IMG/VR virus record: IMGVR_UViG_3300048835_000243
Span: 1 to 35,940 of that record
Direction: 5' to 3' (one strand)
DNA length: 35,940 nucleotides
From: a virus
The notes under the pieces are model-generated. The model was not told the DNA's origin and did not search any database. It saw only the letters and a list, made by a program, of their open reading frames with translations. Position numbers and translations under genes: made by a program. Below are positions 15,236 to 23,141 of the stretch, one piece after another. Position 1 is the first letter of the stretch. Each line of letters begins with the position of its first letter.

Positions 15236-18200
15236 TATGATAAACTTTTTTCAATGTTCAACAATCGCTGATTTGTAACACCTATTTGATCTATTATCTG
15301 ACCAGTATTTACAGAAATCATTGAAAGATACAAATTGCTCTCCCTTGCTGCAGCCAAACCAATAGAAACATCTACTCTGATTCCATTGACTGCCCCTGCC
15401 AATACATTTGCCGTATCTTCTGTAATAGTAGAGATCTCACCAGTTAAACCTTGCCTATCTAATTTGTCTGGTTGGAAAATATCAAACCCAAAATCTTCAC
15501 TGGCGCTTTGCGCTTCCAATAATGCTTTATTAAAATCATCTGTCAAAGTTTTACTCTGTTCAAAGAATCTTGCAAAATCATCTACCCAATTTCCATCACC
15601 TCCAAGATCGTAAGATCGTTTCATTTCTTCTTGCAATTTCTTAAACTGCTCGGAAAATATTTCATCAAAAATAAGTTGCTCTAAGATGTTTTCTAAAACT
15701 TCCGAAATTGTTTGACCCATGGCTTCTGCAGCATTTCCACCCTGCTCAAAGGTAGTTACCAAATTATCCCTCAAACTATTTCCAAGACCTCCGGCTAAAG
15801 TGTCCAATACATCTTCGATCTGCTTTCTTGCTTCTTCCATTTGATCCGTCCACTTAATGGTATCTTCAATAAGTAGCTTCGTTTTTTTGTTTACCAAATC
15901 TTGATCGATAAGGGTTTGGGCCAATTCCTTATTAAACTTTTCTTGACCATCTGCAGATCTTTGTACTAGATCAGGATATTCAGCTAATAATTCTCCAAAT
16001 AGATCCTTTTTCTTTTTGCCACCAAACAACCCAACTAAACCACCAACAACAGCACCAATCGCAGCACCTACAAAACCTCCAACAGTTGCGCCTAATGCGG
16101 CTCCTGCTCCTGCACCTGTTCCTATTGCACCCCAATCAATAGCATTTTTTTGTCCTAGCTTAGCCTGTCCTTCCACAAGTTGATCAATACTTTCAGAATA
16201 ATTAACACCTGCATCGGTCAATGCTTCCATAGCTGCCTGCAACTCATTAATATAATCAGTGGTGAATATGTTTCTATTTATAGACTCCCTTGCTAAAATT
16301 TGATCATTCAGTAATTGGTTGTACTGCTTTTGGTACCCGATAACTGAAAGGTAATATTCTTCCTCGGCCTTTTTCCTTTTATCTGATGCATTGACCACTA
16401 GGCCAATTAAGGTAATGGCACTAGAAACACCTGCAGATATTTTTTCTGTAGGACTAGCGTTTTTATCCAATGCCGTAAATAAATTATCCAATTGAGATAC
16501 AACACCCTTAAAAGCCTTTATCAAATCAGAAGTAATTGTGTCGCCGGCATCTTCAAATACAGTAGCAACTTCATTCAAGCTAGTTTTAATTACTTCAATG
16601 TTGTTTTGCCATTTCTGCCTTTCACCTTGGTTTATCCTGGAAATGATCTCTAACTCTTGATCACTTCCTTTTTCTGCCTGTTTTAGTTTTTTATTCCAGT
16701 AATCGATATAACCATTTAATTGCTGATTAGTGAAAGATTGTAGAGAAATATTAACTCCTTCATACAAGCTAATTTCTGTTTCAATATTATCCTTAGCTAG
16801 ATCCAACTCTTTTTTCTTGGCATCTATTATCGTTTTCAGTTTATCCCTTTCAGCTTGATCAATTGCTGCCCTCCACTTTTTATCAAGTGCTGACAATTCT
16901 TTTTCAATGGCATTTATAGAAGTCCTGTCTACTTTAATATTCTGAACCAGTGGTTGTATTTCAACCTCAATTTTCTGTACGTCATTGTCTCTGGTGAAAC
17001 CACTTATTCCGGCTTTCTCTGCTGCTTCTGCAATTGCTTTTTGCTCGGAAATACTGTTTTTGTACAGTTCCAATTGATTCTGTAGGAAAGTATAATAATC
17101 TTCACCTTCTGATAACAATTGTTTATTTATCTCCAAAGCCCTGTCTTTTCCTAATTGGACAATCTCATTTTCATAAGCCTTGTATGCTTTTTGTTTTTCA
17201 GCCAAATACTTTTCATATTCTGAAAGATCGTTTCCAAGGTCGGCTCCTTCTGTATCAGTTACTGCAGTGGGTTTAAATTCAATTATCTCTGCCCTGGCTT
17301 GGCTTTCTTCTCCAAGTAATGCGTTCAACTCTCTTTGTGCTTTCAACTGGTCTTTTCCGAGATCTCTTAAAATAGCATATTGACTAACCAGAACTCTAGT
17401 TTTTGAAGATCCCAACTTTTCAATTTCAGTCACTTGGTCGTTAAATGATCTGCCTGAATTTTTATCAATGGTAGCTCTTACAAATTCGTTCTCACGATAC
17501 AACTTGTTAATTTCTTCTTGAACTACTTTTTCCTGACTTTGGAACTCTCTTAATTTTTCAGAATATTCCAGTCCTTTCTTTGCAACTGCTTCTTTGTTAT
17601 ACTCAAGGGTTATCCTCTTTAAAAGCTGTTCATTAACACCGATTAAAGCACTTTCAATTTCACCAGTATAAACACCTTCGTTTTTGATGTTTTCCAAAAA
17701 TGAGGGGTACTTGTCTTTTAATATGTCAATGATCTCTATTTTTCTTTCTTGGGCAACACCACCCCTTTCAAGTTCATCCCTTAATTGCTGTAGTTCCACC
17801 CTTTCCTTCTGGTATAGATCTGCTGCAAAATTACTGGGATCTGTCAAGTCAACAATAAATCCCGCAGCCTTATTTGCCACATCAAGCAACTCATTTCCAA
17901 TAGATTCTGTCAATGCCCTAACTCTGTTTCTTAGGATCTCAATTTGATTGATCTGCCCTGATGCCATTACACTAAATGCTTTTCTGGCGCTCCCTGCTGC
18001 TGATTCAATATCTCTAAGATCTTCTGCTGCTCCTTTTGCGTTCTTTCCTGTAGTAGCCAATATTGCACCAACGGCTTCAATTGTTCCTGTGGCTTCCTGT
18101 AGTTTTTGCACAGATCCATTTGTCCGTTCTGATACTTCTTGCATGGCATCCTGAAAAGTATAGGCTTTACTCCAACCATCACCAAGTTCCTTATTAACCC

Positions 18201-18897
18201 CGATCAATGCGGCTCTTATTTGGGTAAATGCCTGTGCTGTTGGTACACCTTGTTTCGTCAATGAAGCAACGGCTGCCAATATCTCATTATAAGAAACTCC
18301 CAATGAAGCCGCCAAAGGTGCCGCCTGTGACATGGAAGAAGATAATTGAGCAAAATTAGTTTTACCTAACTCTACCGTCTTGAACATGGCATCTGCAATC
18401 TGATCTACATTTTCTGCAGATTCACCAAATGCGTTCATGATAGTTGTCAAACCATCGGCTGCGGTTAATGTATCGGTAACACCTGCAACGGCTGCTTTAC
18501 TCGCTGTCTCCAAAACTCGCAATCCTTCTGCACCATCATATCCTGCAGATACCACTTGATAGTAAGCCTTGGCAAGTTTTACAGGATCATCAAGGGTTTG
18601 TTGTGATAATTGGAAAATGTCACTTCCTATGCCTTTAAAATCAGCATTAGCGGCTTTTGATATTGTCCTTACCTCCAACATGGCCTGTTCATAGATCTTG
18701 GCAAATTGGAATGCTTCATTGGATATTGCTGCAAATGCTGCTGCTGCACCAACTGCTAAACCGGCAAATGGATTTATTTTGCTGATAGCACTACCTAAAC
18801 TACTAATGATATTTATTGCATCAAATTTACCTTGCTCTAATCCAGAATTGTCCAACCCTGTCGCAAAGAATAGCGAATTTTCACCTCTAACTGGCAT
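15235..18897 (-). CDS. Tail tape measure protein
   Basis: 1220 residues, the largest product here. It sets tail length and is ejected with the DNA. The N-terminal 330 residues match the phage minor tail/TP901-type tape-measure domain (NPFAGLAVGAAAAFA near 42, then a helical region ending near 330 in ASGQINQIEILRNRV). Long coiled coils fill 350-800. A glycine/alanine-rich hydrophobic stretch at about 920-958 (IGAVVGGLVGLFGGKKKKD) is the membrane-active segment found in many tape measures. The gene is first in its unit: a 65-bp leader separates its ATG from the dyad at 18963-18980. Size implies a tail of roughly 180 nm if about 1.5 angstrom per residue holds. Confidence 0.92.
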   Translation of the reverse strand: MPVRGENSLFFATGLDNSGLEQGKFDAINIISSLGSAISKINPFAGLAVGAAAAFAAISNEAFQFAKIYEQAMLEVRTISKAANADFKGIGSDIFQLSQQTLDDPVKLAKAYYQVVSAGYDGAEGLRVLETASKAAVAGVTDTLTAADGLTTIMNAFGESAENVDQIADAMFKTVELGKTNFAQLSSSMSQAAPLAASLGVSYNEILAAVASLTKQGVPTAQAFTQIRAALIGVNKELGDGWSKAYTFQDAMQEVSERTNGSVQKLQEATGTIEAVGAILATTGKNAKGAAEDLRDIESAAGSARKAFSVMASGQINQIEILRNRVRALTESIGNELLDVANKAAGFIVDLTDPSNFAADLYQKERVELQQLRDELERGGVAQERKIEIIDILKDKYPSFLENIKNEGVYTGEIESALIGVNEQLLKRITLEYNKEAVAKKGLEYSEKLREFQSQEKVVQEEINKLYRENEFVRATIDKNSGRSFNDQVTEIEKLGSSKTRVLVSQYAILRDLGKDQLKAQRELNALLGEESQARAEIIEFKPTAVTDTEGADLGNDLSEYEKYLAEKQKAYKAYENEIVQLGKDRALEINKQLLSEGEDYYTFLQNQLELYKNSISEQKAIAEAAEKAGISGFTRDNDVQKIEVEIQPLVQNIKVDRTSINAIEKELSALDKKWRAAIDQAERDKLKTIIDAKKKELDLAKDNIETEISLYEGVNISLQSFTNQQLNGYIDYWNKKLKQAEKGSDQELEIISRINQGERQKWQNNIEVIKTSLNEVATVFEDAGDTITSDLIKAFKGVVSQLDNLFTALDKNASPTEKISAGVSSAITLIGLVVNASDKRKKAEEEYYLSVIGYQKQYNQLLNDQILARESINRNIFTTDYINELQAAMEALTDAGVNYSESIDQLVEGQAKLGQKNAIDWGAIGTGAGAGAALGATVGGFVGAAIGAVVGGLVGLFGGKKKKDLFGELLAEYPDLVQRSADGQEKFNKELAQTLIDQDLVNKKTKLLIEDTIKWTDQMEEARKQIEDVLDTLAGGLGNSLRDNLVTTFEQGGNAAEAMGQTISEVLENILEQLIFDEIFSEQFKKLQEEMKRSYDLGGDGNWVDDFARFFEQSKTLTDDFNKALLEAQSASEDFGFDIFQPDKLDRQGLTGEISTITEDTANVLAGAVNGIRVDVSIGLAAARESNLYLSMISVNTGQIIDQIGVTNQRLLNIEKSLS

Positions 18898-18962
18898 ATC
18901 TAAAATGTTTTAGCTAAAAGTACTTTGTTTAGTCAGTACGCTTTTAGTAACTTAAATCCCAA

Positions 18963-18980
18963 AGTTTATAGTAGTAAACT
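18963..18980 (-). promoter_or_regulatory. Late-unit dyad, copy B
   Basis: AGTTTATAGTAGTAAACT, perfect 6-bp arms AGTTTA/TAAACT around TAGTAG. It lies 65 bp upstream of the tape-measure ATG and also 9 bp upstream of the ATG of the divergent plus-strand gene at 18990. It could therefore act on both. Confidence 0.6.
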
Positions 18981-18989
18981 GATGAAATT

Positions 18990-19193
18990 ATGACACACAT
19001 TCCACCATTCGAGGACTATTTGACATTTCCTTTTGAATATTACAAAAGAGTTGGAAATACAATCTACCTCCGAAACAAGCATTTAGAATTTAACTTTGAG
19101 GCCGATCAAGAGTACTTAAAAGTATTTGATCATAAGTATGAACTCAATGACTTTATTATGATTTTCCTTCCAGAAATGACTAGACTTAACTAG
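18990..19193 (+). CDS. Lone plus-strand 67-residue protein, function unknown
   Basis: The only convincing plus-strand gene in the window. 67 residues, starting MTHIPPFEDYLTFPFEYYK and ending FIMIFLPEMTRLN. It is rich in aromatic and acidic residues and has the look of a folded small soluble protein, with no repeats or membrane helix. It fills the gap between the tape measure and the chaperone frameshift product. It runs tail-to-tail with the latter (4 bp overlap of the stops) and starts 9 bp after dyad B. The opposite strand has no open frame here. It could be a regulator or an anti-host protein; nothing identifies it. Confidence 0.6.
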   Translation: MTHIPPFEDYLTFPFEYYKRVGNTIYLRNKHLEFNFEADQEYLKVFDHKYELNDFIMIFLPEMTRLN

Positions 19194-19926
19194 CTTTCGT
19201 CTGGCATCATGCCACTAAGTATATTGAATAAATGAGGTTGCTTTTTTTCTACCTTTCCACCATCCTGATCCTTTTTTAATTTACTCTCGAATCTAGGAAC
19301 ACTGGCACTAAGCATTATCAGGTTTTGGAAGGAAATTTTATTTCTGCAGTAATTATAAGTCATACCGAAATGACTCATGCACGTTCCTACGAATTGATAA
19401 GGGTTAAAACGGTTATCTTCATCTTCTAACTCGTTTTCGTCTCCTTCTCTATTTTCATCATCATCATCGGGTTTAGTAGCTTTACAATTTGGGTACAGGG
19501 TAAAAAAAAATCAGTCTTACATTTTGCCATTGACTCATGAAGTATAATTGCCATTTCTTCTGTAGTCAAATTATCAAGTAAAAAAGGCACATACCATAAG
19601 GGCATTTCTTTTTTTGAATAACCATGGGAAAAAATAGCAATCATTTCGCACATTTCTTTCAGATACCTAAGATATTTTACATTTTTGGAATCTTCACTGA
19701 ACACTTCATCAGGTATGCCCAGGGCTATAACACCTATTCTTTCCAGTGTAGACAATACAGGTGGTTTTACCTCAAACGTAATTTCTTCTTTGTCTTTTAG
19801 GGCTTCTGGCAATTCAGTATTGTTTACCACTTTTACGTGATACTTACTAGGTCTACTGATCAAAGCATTTAAAACCTGTTTCTTGCTTTTTATCTCTACT
19901 TCTGGGGTAATGGGTTCGGTATTCAT
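19190..19926 (-). CDS. Tail assembly chaperone, frameshifted long form (gpGT-like)
   Basis: Most siphophages make a second chaperone by -1 frameshifting ahead of the tape measure. Here the reading frame from ATG 19926 reaches a run of nine T on the minus strand (plus-strand A9 at 19502-19510; codons GAT TTT TTT TTA). A -1 slip enters a frame that stays open for 106 more residues to the stop at 19190, joining a highly acidic linker (DDDDENREGDENELEDED) to a C-terminal domain. The total is 245 residues, and 737 nt equals 245 codons plus stop minus one re-read base. The C-terminal domain would recruit tape measure. Slip efficiency is unknown. Confidence 0.83.
19426..19926 (-). CDS. Tail assembly chaperone, zero-frame short form (gpG-like)
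   Basis: 166 residues if the ribosome does not shift. The first 139 residues form the helical domain (YLRYLKEMCEMIAIFSHGYS near 86-104; LLDNLTTEEMAIILHESMA near 116-134). The zero-frame tail after the slippery run is short, with an unlikely Met run (NPMMMMKIEKETKTS), as expected for an out-of-frame coding region. It should coat tape measure together with the long form. The gene follows the island terminator and has its own upstream region with TTTCGACTAA. Confidence 0.85.
   Translation of the reverse strand: MNTEPITPEVEIKSKKQVLNALISRPSKYHVKVVNNTELPEALKDKEEITFEVKPPVLSTLERIGVIALGIPDEVFSEDSKNVKYLRYLKEMCEMIAIFSHGYSKKEMPLWYVPFLLDNLTTEEMAIILHESMAKCKTDFFLPCTQIVKLLNPMMMMKIEKETKTS
19502..19510 (-). 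promoter_or_regulatory. Slippery T9 run for -1 ribosomal frameshifting
   Basis: Nine consecutive A on the plus strand read as T9 on the mRNA strand. Codons GAT-TTT-TTT-TTA allow both tRNAs to slip one base back onto TTT-TTT. The two chaperone frames overlap exactly here, and the product composition changes from improbable (four Met) to coding-like (acidic linker) only if the slip happens. Confidence 0.78.
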
Positions 19927-19978
19927 TGATAGTGCTTTATGAACAATTTTCGACTAAATTATATAATATCTACCTAAC

Positions 19979-20009
19979 AAAAAAAAGGAAGGCCATCAAA
20001 CCTTCCCTT
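19979..20009 (-). terminator. Terminator at the end of the tail-tube/chaperone island
   Basis: Arms GGAAGG (19987-19992) and CCTTCC (20001-20006), extended by A/T pairs, around an 8-base loop, with a run of T on the minus strand. It lies 20 bp after the RadC-like gene's stop and before the chaperone leader, and separates the island from the tail genes. Confidence 0.8.
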
Positions 20010-20029
20010 TCCCAATTTAAAAAACACAA

Positions 20030-20500
20030 TCACAACCAACTTTCATCTGCAAAGCTGACATAAGATTCACGTGTATAAATCAAATGATCAAGTAAACTTA
20101 TGTCAATCATTTTTGCTGCTTCTTTTACTCTTTTGGTCAAATCCCGATCTGCGTTGCTCGGCCTTAATGTTCCTGACGGATGGTTATGTAATAATATCAA
20201 TCCACATGCTCTAACTTTAAGTGCTGTAACCAATACATTTTTAATGTCTACCAGACAACCATTTGAAGATCCAACTGATAATTCTGAAACCGCAATTACA
20301 TCATTGGAATTATTCATGCATATAAGATGAACTTTTTCGTTAAGATCAATTTGATCATCATCGATTACCGTTCTTACTAGGTCGTTAGCCGATCTGGAAG
20401 ATGTAATTTTAAACCTTTCTGATTTTGGCACTTTCTGAATGTATTTAAGTTGTACCTCTGATACTTTAATGGATTTGCCTGATTTAGTGTAATTTTTCAT
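20030..20500 (-). CDS. radC: RadC-like JAB-domain metalloprotein
   Basis: 156 residues, the length of a bare RadC/JAB domain. It carries the JAMM zinc motif: His105-Asn-His107-Pro-Ser, then Ser115-x-x-Asp118 (HNHPSGTLRPSNAD), with Glu55 upstream in LNEKVHL as the usual acid. It lacks the N-terminal helix-hairpin-helix of cellular RadC, as is common in phage and island copies. RadC proteins appear often in mobile elements and antirestriction clusters, but their reaction is unresolved. Last gene of the island, followed by a terminator; leader contains TTTAAACATTTATAAAAACATC. Confidence 0.88.
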   Translation of the reverse strand: MKNYTKSGKSIKVSEVQLKYIQKVPKSERFKITSSRSANDLVRTVIDDDQIDLNEKVHLICMNNSNDVIAVSELSVGSSNGCLVDIKNVLVTALKVRACGLILLHNHPSGTLRPSNADRDLTKRVKEAAKMIDISLLDHLIYTRESYVSFADESWL

Positions 20501-20533
20501 TGTGTGATGTTTTTATAAATGTTTAAACTAATT

Positions 20534-20872
20534 TTATAATTGTGTGTACATTTCAGTTGTTTTAGAAAATATATTTGTGAGCATATCACAATATACCCCT
20601 TTGTACTCTTTAAGAATATGTATTTCGGTTCCGTTAACCTTAATAAATTCCATGTCATAAAGATCTGAACACCTTCTGTATATGATTTTCATATAGTTAC
20701 ATTTACTTAGGTTCCTCTTTAGCTTGAATATGGTTTCAACGTCTCCATTATCTTTAGTTGATCTGAATTTTGGTTGTGTTCCTGTCATTGCAAAAAATCT
20801 ATTCCCTCCAAGGCTTTTTATCAACTCTTTAATTACGATTTCCTCATAATCCAATTTACTATCGTTTTCCAT
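20534..20872 (-). CDS. Island protein of unknown function (112 residues)
   Basis: Small soluble protein starting MENDSKLDYEEIVIKELIKS. It has mixed helix and strand (GNRFFAMTGTQPKF near 37-50, CNYMKIIYRRCSDLYDMEF near 68-86) and three Cys, two of them in the second segment. No motif known to me is visible. It sits between an equal-sized unknown and the RadC-like gene in the same leftward transcript of the island. Confidence 0.7.
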   Translation of the reverse strand: MENDSKLDYEEIVIKELIKSLGGNRFFAMTGTQPKFRSTKDNGDVETIFKLKRNLSKCNYMKIIYRRCSDLYDMEFIKVNGTEIHILKEYKGVYCDMLTNIFSKTTEMYTQL

Positions 20873-20899
20873 GTTTAATATATTTAGTATGTAATGATA

Positions 20900-21238
20900 T
20901 TATTTGTACTTGGCTAAAAGGTCATATAAAGCCTTTTCCAGAATGGCAATTTCTTCGCCATAAATTCCATCGACGGAATCAATCTCAAAATCAAGTATTG
21001 CATCTTTCATGCTGTTAGATCCTGTAGAGAAATTCAATTCGTTTTTATCTAACCATTGATTAAGAAATTCAAGTTCAAAATCTGACCTGTTACTAAGTGC
21101 TAGGAATTGGGTTTTGAAATGATCATACATTATTGATCCGTCACGATACATTTCCCAAAGGTTGTACTGGATCTCTGATCTTTTAATTTGAACTAGTGCG
21201 TTCACAAAGTTTTCGGAATGAATAAAGGTAGTTTTCAT
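20900..21238 (-). CDS. Island protein of unknown function (112 residues, acidic)
   Basis: Starts MKTTFIHSENFVNALVQIK and includes a strongly acidic C-terminal half (DAILDFEIDSVDGIYGEEIA). Mostly helical; no membrane segment or catalytic motif. First gene after the island's second palindromic promoter (21282-21295), with leader AAACATTTAACATC just before the ATG. Acidic small proteins of this kind in phage islands can be DNA mimics, but that is speculation here. Confidence 0.7.
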   Translation of the reverse strand: MKTTFIHSENFVNALVQIKRSEIQYNLWEMYRDGSIMYDHFKTQFLALSNRSDFELEFLNQWLDKNELNFSTGSNSMKDAILDFEIDSVDGIYGEEIAILEKALYDLLAKYK

Positions 21239-21281
21239 GATGTGATGTGATGTTAAATGTTTAATTATACAATAAAGATAG

Positions 21282-21295
21282 TATAAATATTTATA
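21282..21295 (-). promoter_or_regulatory. Palindromic island promoter element, copy 1
   Basis: TATAAATATTTATA, a perfect 14-bp palindrome, about 45 bp upstream of the ATG at 21238. On the minus strand it is followed by TATCTTTA, a near fit to the Bacteroidota -7 box (TAnnTTTG), then the leader AAACATTTAACATC. The same arrangement recurs at 23109-23122. Confidence 0.55.
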
Positions 21296-21320
21296 TATCC
21301 AAAAGAAAAACTATTTAATT

Positions 21321-21692
21321 CTAAAAAAGAAAACTTCTTCGATATTTTTCAAATGCATCATACCTTAAATGGCACAATTGACAAAGTGCCTTTAGTCGAT
21401 CATCACTTATATTCTCATTTTCTTCATCATGATCTAAATGGGCAATTGTAAGGATTACTTTAACAGTCTTTACAATTCCATCTATTTTTTCACGTTCTGC
21501 ATCTTCAATGCTCCTGAACCATATTGTTCTTTTTTTGTATTTTCCATTTTCTTTTACATTAAGTTTTATAGAGTAAACATTTGAATGGTTTTCTAATCCA
21601 CAATTCTCACATTTATCACACGCTCTATTTAATATTCTTGGCCTTATTTCTGTTAACCAGTTGTCTGGGTACTTATTATAATCAATTGGCAT
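21321..21692 (-). CDS. HNH-like nuclease
   Basis: 123 residues with two zinc-binding CxxC pairs (Cys28/Cys31 in CDKCENCG; Cys104/Cys107 in LCQLCHLRYD), flanking a His-Leu-Asp-His core (AHLDHD, His85-Asp89), the HNH beta-beta-alpha metal finger. Such proteins are common in phages as homing-like, packaging or defence nucleases. Here it is distant from the terminase genes, so a packaging role is less likely. It shares its transcript with a winged-helix protein and several unknowns. Confidence 0.83.
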   Translation of the reverse strand: MPIDYNKYPDNWLTEIRPRILNRACDKCENCGLENHSNVYSIKLNVKENGKYKKRTIWFRSIEDAEREKIDGIVKTVKVILTIAHLDHDEENENISDDRLKALCQLCHLRYDAFEKYRRSFLF

Positions 21693-21939
21693 TTTGTTCT
21701 ATTTTAATTAATTCTACAACTCCTTTTATGGTTATCTGGTATTCGTTTTCGTTTTCACATTTCATAATCAATTCCAGTTTAATAAGATTACTCAATAGGT
21801 ATTCGGTAACAACCCAGGCTGACCCGTGTTGAATTTTTTCGTGCAATTCAGTTCCAGTTATTCCACACAAGTTAATAGGTCTTATCAATATAGATAGAAC
21901 CATTTTCTGATGCCTTGAAAGTGGAATTCGTGTTTTCAT
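21682..21939 (-). CDS. Winged-helix DNA-binding protein
   Basis: 85 residues. Fold cues: SRHQKMVLSILI helix, TGTELHEKI helix, then AWVVTEYLLSNLIKLELIM recognition helix and a wing (NENEYQITIKG), the order of a MarR/PadR-like winged helix. The 3' end overlaps the HNH gene by 11 bp. Possibly the regulator of the island or of host genes; targets unknown. Confidence 0.65.
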   Translation of the reverse strand: MKTRIPLSRHQKMVLSILIRPINLCGITGTELHEKIQHGSAWVVTEYLLSNLIKLELIMKCENENEYQITIKGVVELIKIEQNAN

Positions 21940-21944
21940 TATTT

Positions 21945-22094
21945 CTACTGTACCTTTTCAATCTTCAATATATGAATAGAAGTAACATTCAAGTTTGAAG
22001 AAAACGTCTCAATGGCTGACAATATACCAAATGCAGGTATTACTATTTCACTGATTCCGCAATGGTTCCTATATGTGATCTTATAATTGTTCAT
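21945..22094 (-). CDS. 49-residue coupled island ORF
   Basis: ATG 22094 overlaps the stop of the upstream gene (ATGA), opening MNNYKITYRNHCGISEIVIP, then AFGILSAIETFSS and a basic end (ILKIEKVQ). The composition looks like a small beta-alpha protein. It ends five bases before the winged-helix gene. Its gap-filling fit and coupling support it; function unknown. Confidence 0.65.
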   Translation of the reverse strand: MNNYKITYRNHCGISEIVIPAFGILSAIETFSSNLNVTSIHILKIEKVQ

Positions 22095-22579
22095 ATCTTG
22101 TTAATTTCACTAAATGACTTCCATCCAACTTCTGTAAAATTTGTAGAGTAAACTTCCTTTCTGGGTTTTATTGGTCTCCAATTTGGATCGCAAAATAATC
22201 TATAATGCCAGACATCGTTTTTTATTCCAACATTAGAATAAGGAGGTTCACACCACACTAAATTTTTACTAAATCCAAAAAACATTTCAACCAATTTATG
22301 AGCTATCTTCATTTTGTGGGGTTTCCTATTTCCAAATTTATCTACAAAACTGATTGACAAATGATAGCACCTTTCATAATCTGGATTTTTCCACCATCCA
22401 CAAGTATGGTGCCCAGAATCCCTTGTGAAAATAATCATAGCATCATACTTTTCAATCCAAAACCGGCAATTCCAAAAATAGTCATTTGGTTCTGGCGTAT
22501 TGAATATTCCTTTAGCTGAATTAACTACAACGGTTTTTATTATTTGATTCTCACTCATGTTCATACTTAAAACTCTCAT
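22091..22579 (-). CDS. Cys/His/Trp-rich island protein, function unknown
   Basis: 162 residues. A compact central block, FTRDSGHHTCGWWKNPDYER (near residues 51-70), is rich in His, Cys and Trp and may bind metal. Other conserved-looking motifs are MFFGFSKNLVWCEPPYSN and FCDPNWRP. The start is MRVLSMNMSENQ; internal Met at 6 or 8 is also possible. Similar small proteins are seen in flavobacterial phages as far as I recall, but I know no function. Lies between two small unknowns, coupled to the next gene. Confidence 0.65.
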   Translation of the reverse strand: MRVLSMNMSENQIIKTVVVNSAKGIFNTPEPNDYFWNCRFWIEKYDAMIIFTRDSGHHTCGWWKNPDYERCYHLSISFVDKFGNRKPHKMKIAHKLVEMFFGFSKNLVWCEPPYSNVGIKNDVWHYRLFCDPNWRPIKPRKEVYSTNFTEVGWKSFSEINKI

Positions 22580-22582
22580 GAC

Positions 22583-22852
22583 CTACTGTTTTTCTAAATC
22601 GATTTCTATTCCAAATAAATGATGCGGTATAAATCTGTGCTGTAGATTGAGTTTGACCATGATCCTTATACTTGATCGGCTCATTCTCAAAAATTCGCTA
22701 TCCGCATAGTAAAGAGTCTTGAACTCCTTGGGTGCTACATGATCAAGGAACTCATAATATTTTATCACTTTTCCTTGTTTCAACTCTAAAAGATCGTTTT
22801 TAAGCGTTCTGATGCGTTTATTTAGCAATGGGGTTGGTATTGTGTCTCTCAT
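22583..22852 (-). CDS. Small basic island protein, function unknown
   Basis: 89 residues, basic (MRDTIPTPLLNKRIRTLKND; FLRMSRSSIRIMVKLNLQHR), largely helical with no membrane segment. Could bind nucleic acid. 51 bp separate it from the 54-residue gene upstream; same leftward transcript. Confidence 0.65.
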   Translation of the reverse strand: MRDTIPTPLLNKRIRTLKNDLLELKQGKVIKYYEFLDHVAPKEFKTLYYADSEFLRMSRSSIRIMVKLNLQHRFIPHHLFGIEIDLEKQ

Positions 22853-22903
22853 ACGTTGTTTCGCTGTGGTGTTATACGTGGTGACTTCCTGTGGGTTGTT
22901 TGA

Positions 22904-23068
22904 CTATATTCCAGAATGGATCTCACAAAGTAATGCAAGTTCGGGCAACATTTCATCAAACTTGGCTTTCATTTCAGCTATTTGATTAGGATCTGACCCA
23001 AAATTATAGGCATAGGTAAGATCTTCATTGAAGTCAAGTAACTTCTTTATAAGTTCGTCGGAGTTCAT
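22904..23068 (-). CDS. 54-residue acidic protein opening the island
   Basis: ATG 23068 opens MNSDELIKKLLDFNEDLTYA, continues AYNFGSDPNQIAEMKAKFDE and ends LALLCEIHSGI. Amphipathic and acidic helices, no other domain. It is the first gene after the terminator of the head/tail-tube unit and the palindromic promoter at 23109-23122, with the leader AAACATTTAAACATC before its ATG. The promoter and leader make it a sound gene although it is short. Confidence 0.72.
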   Translation of the reverse strand: MNSDELIKKLLDFNEDLTYAYNFGSDPNQIAEMKAKFDEMLPELALLCEIHSGI

Positions 23069-23108
23069 GATATTGTGATGTTTAAATGTTTATTACAGTA
23101 AATATATG

Positions 23109-23122
23109 TATAAATATTTATA
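23109..23122 (-). promoter_or_regulatory. Palindromic island promoter element, copy 2
   Basis: Second TATAAATATTTATA palindrome, about 40 bp before ATG 23068. On the minus strand a TATATTTA box and the leader AAACATTTAAACATC follow, as at 21282-21295. The early promoter at 3.5 kb has a related AT-rich motif. Candidate early-type promoter of the island. Confidence 0.55.
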
Positions 23123-23141
23123 TAAAAAAGATAAATCGAAT

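Noticed and set aside
19190-19378. Separate 62-residue gene starting at 19378
   Set aside because: The frame continues upstream without stop to the T9 run and joins the chaperone after a -1 shift; a separate start is unlikely.
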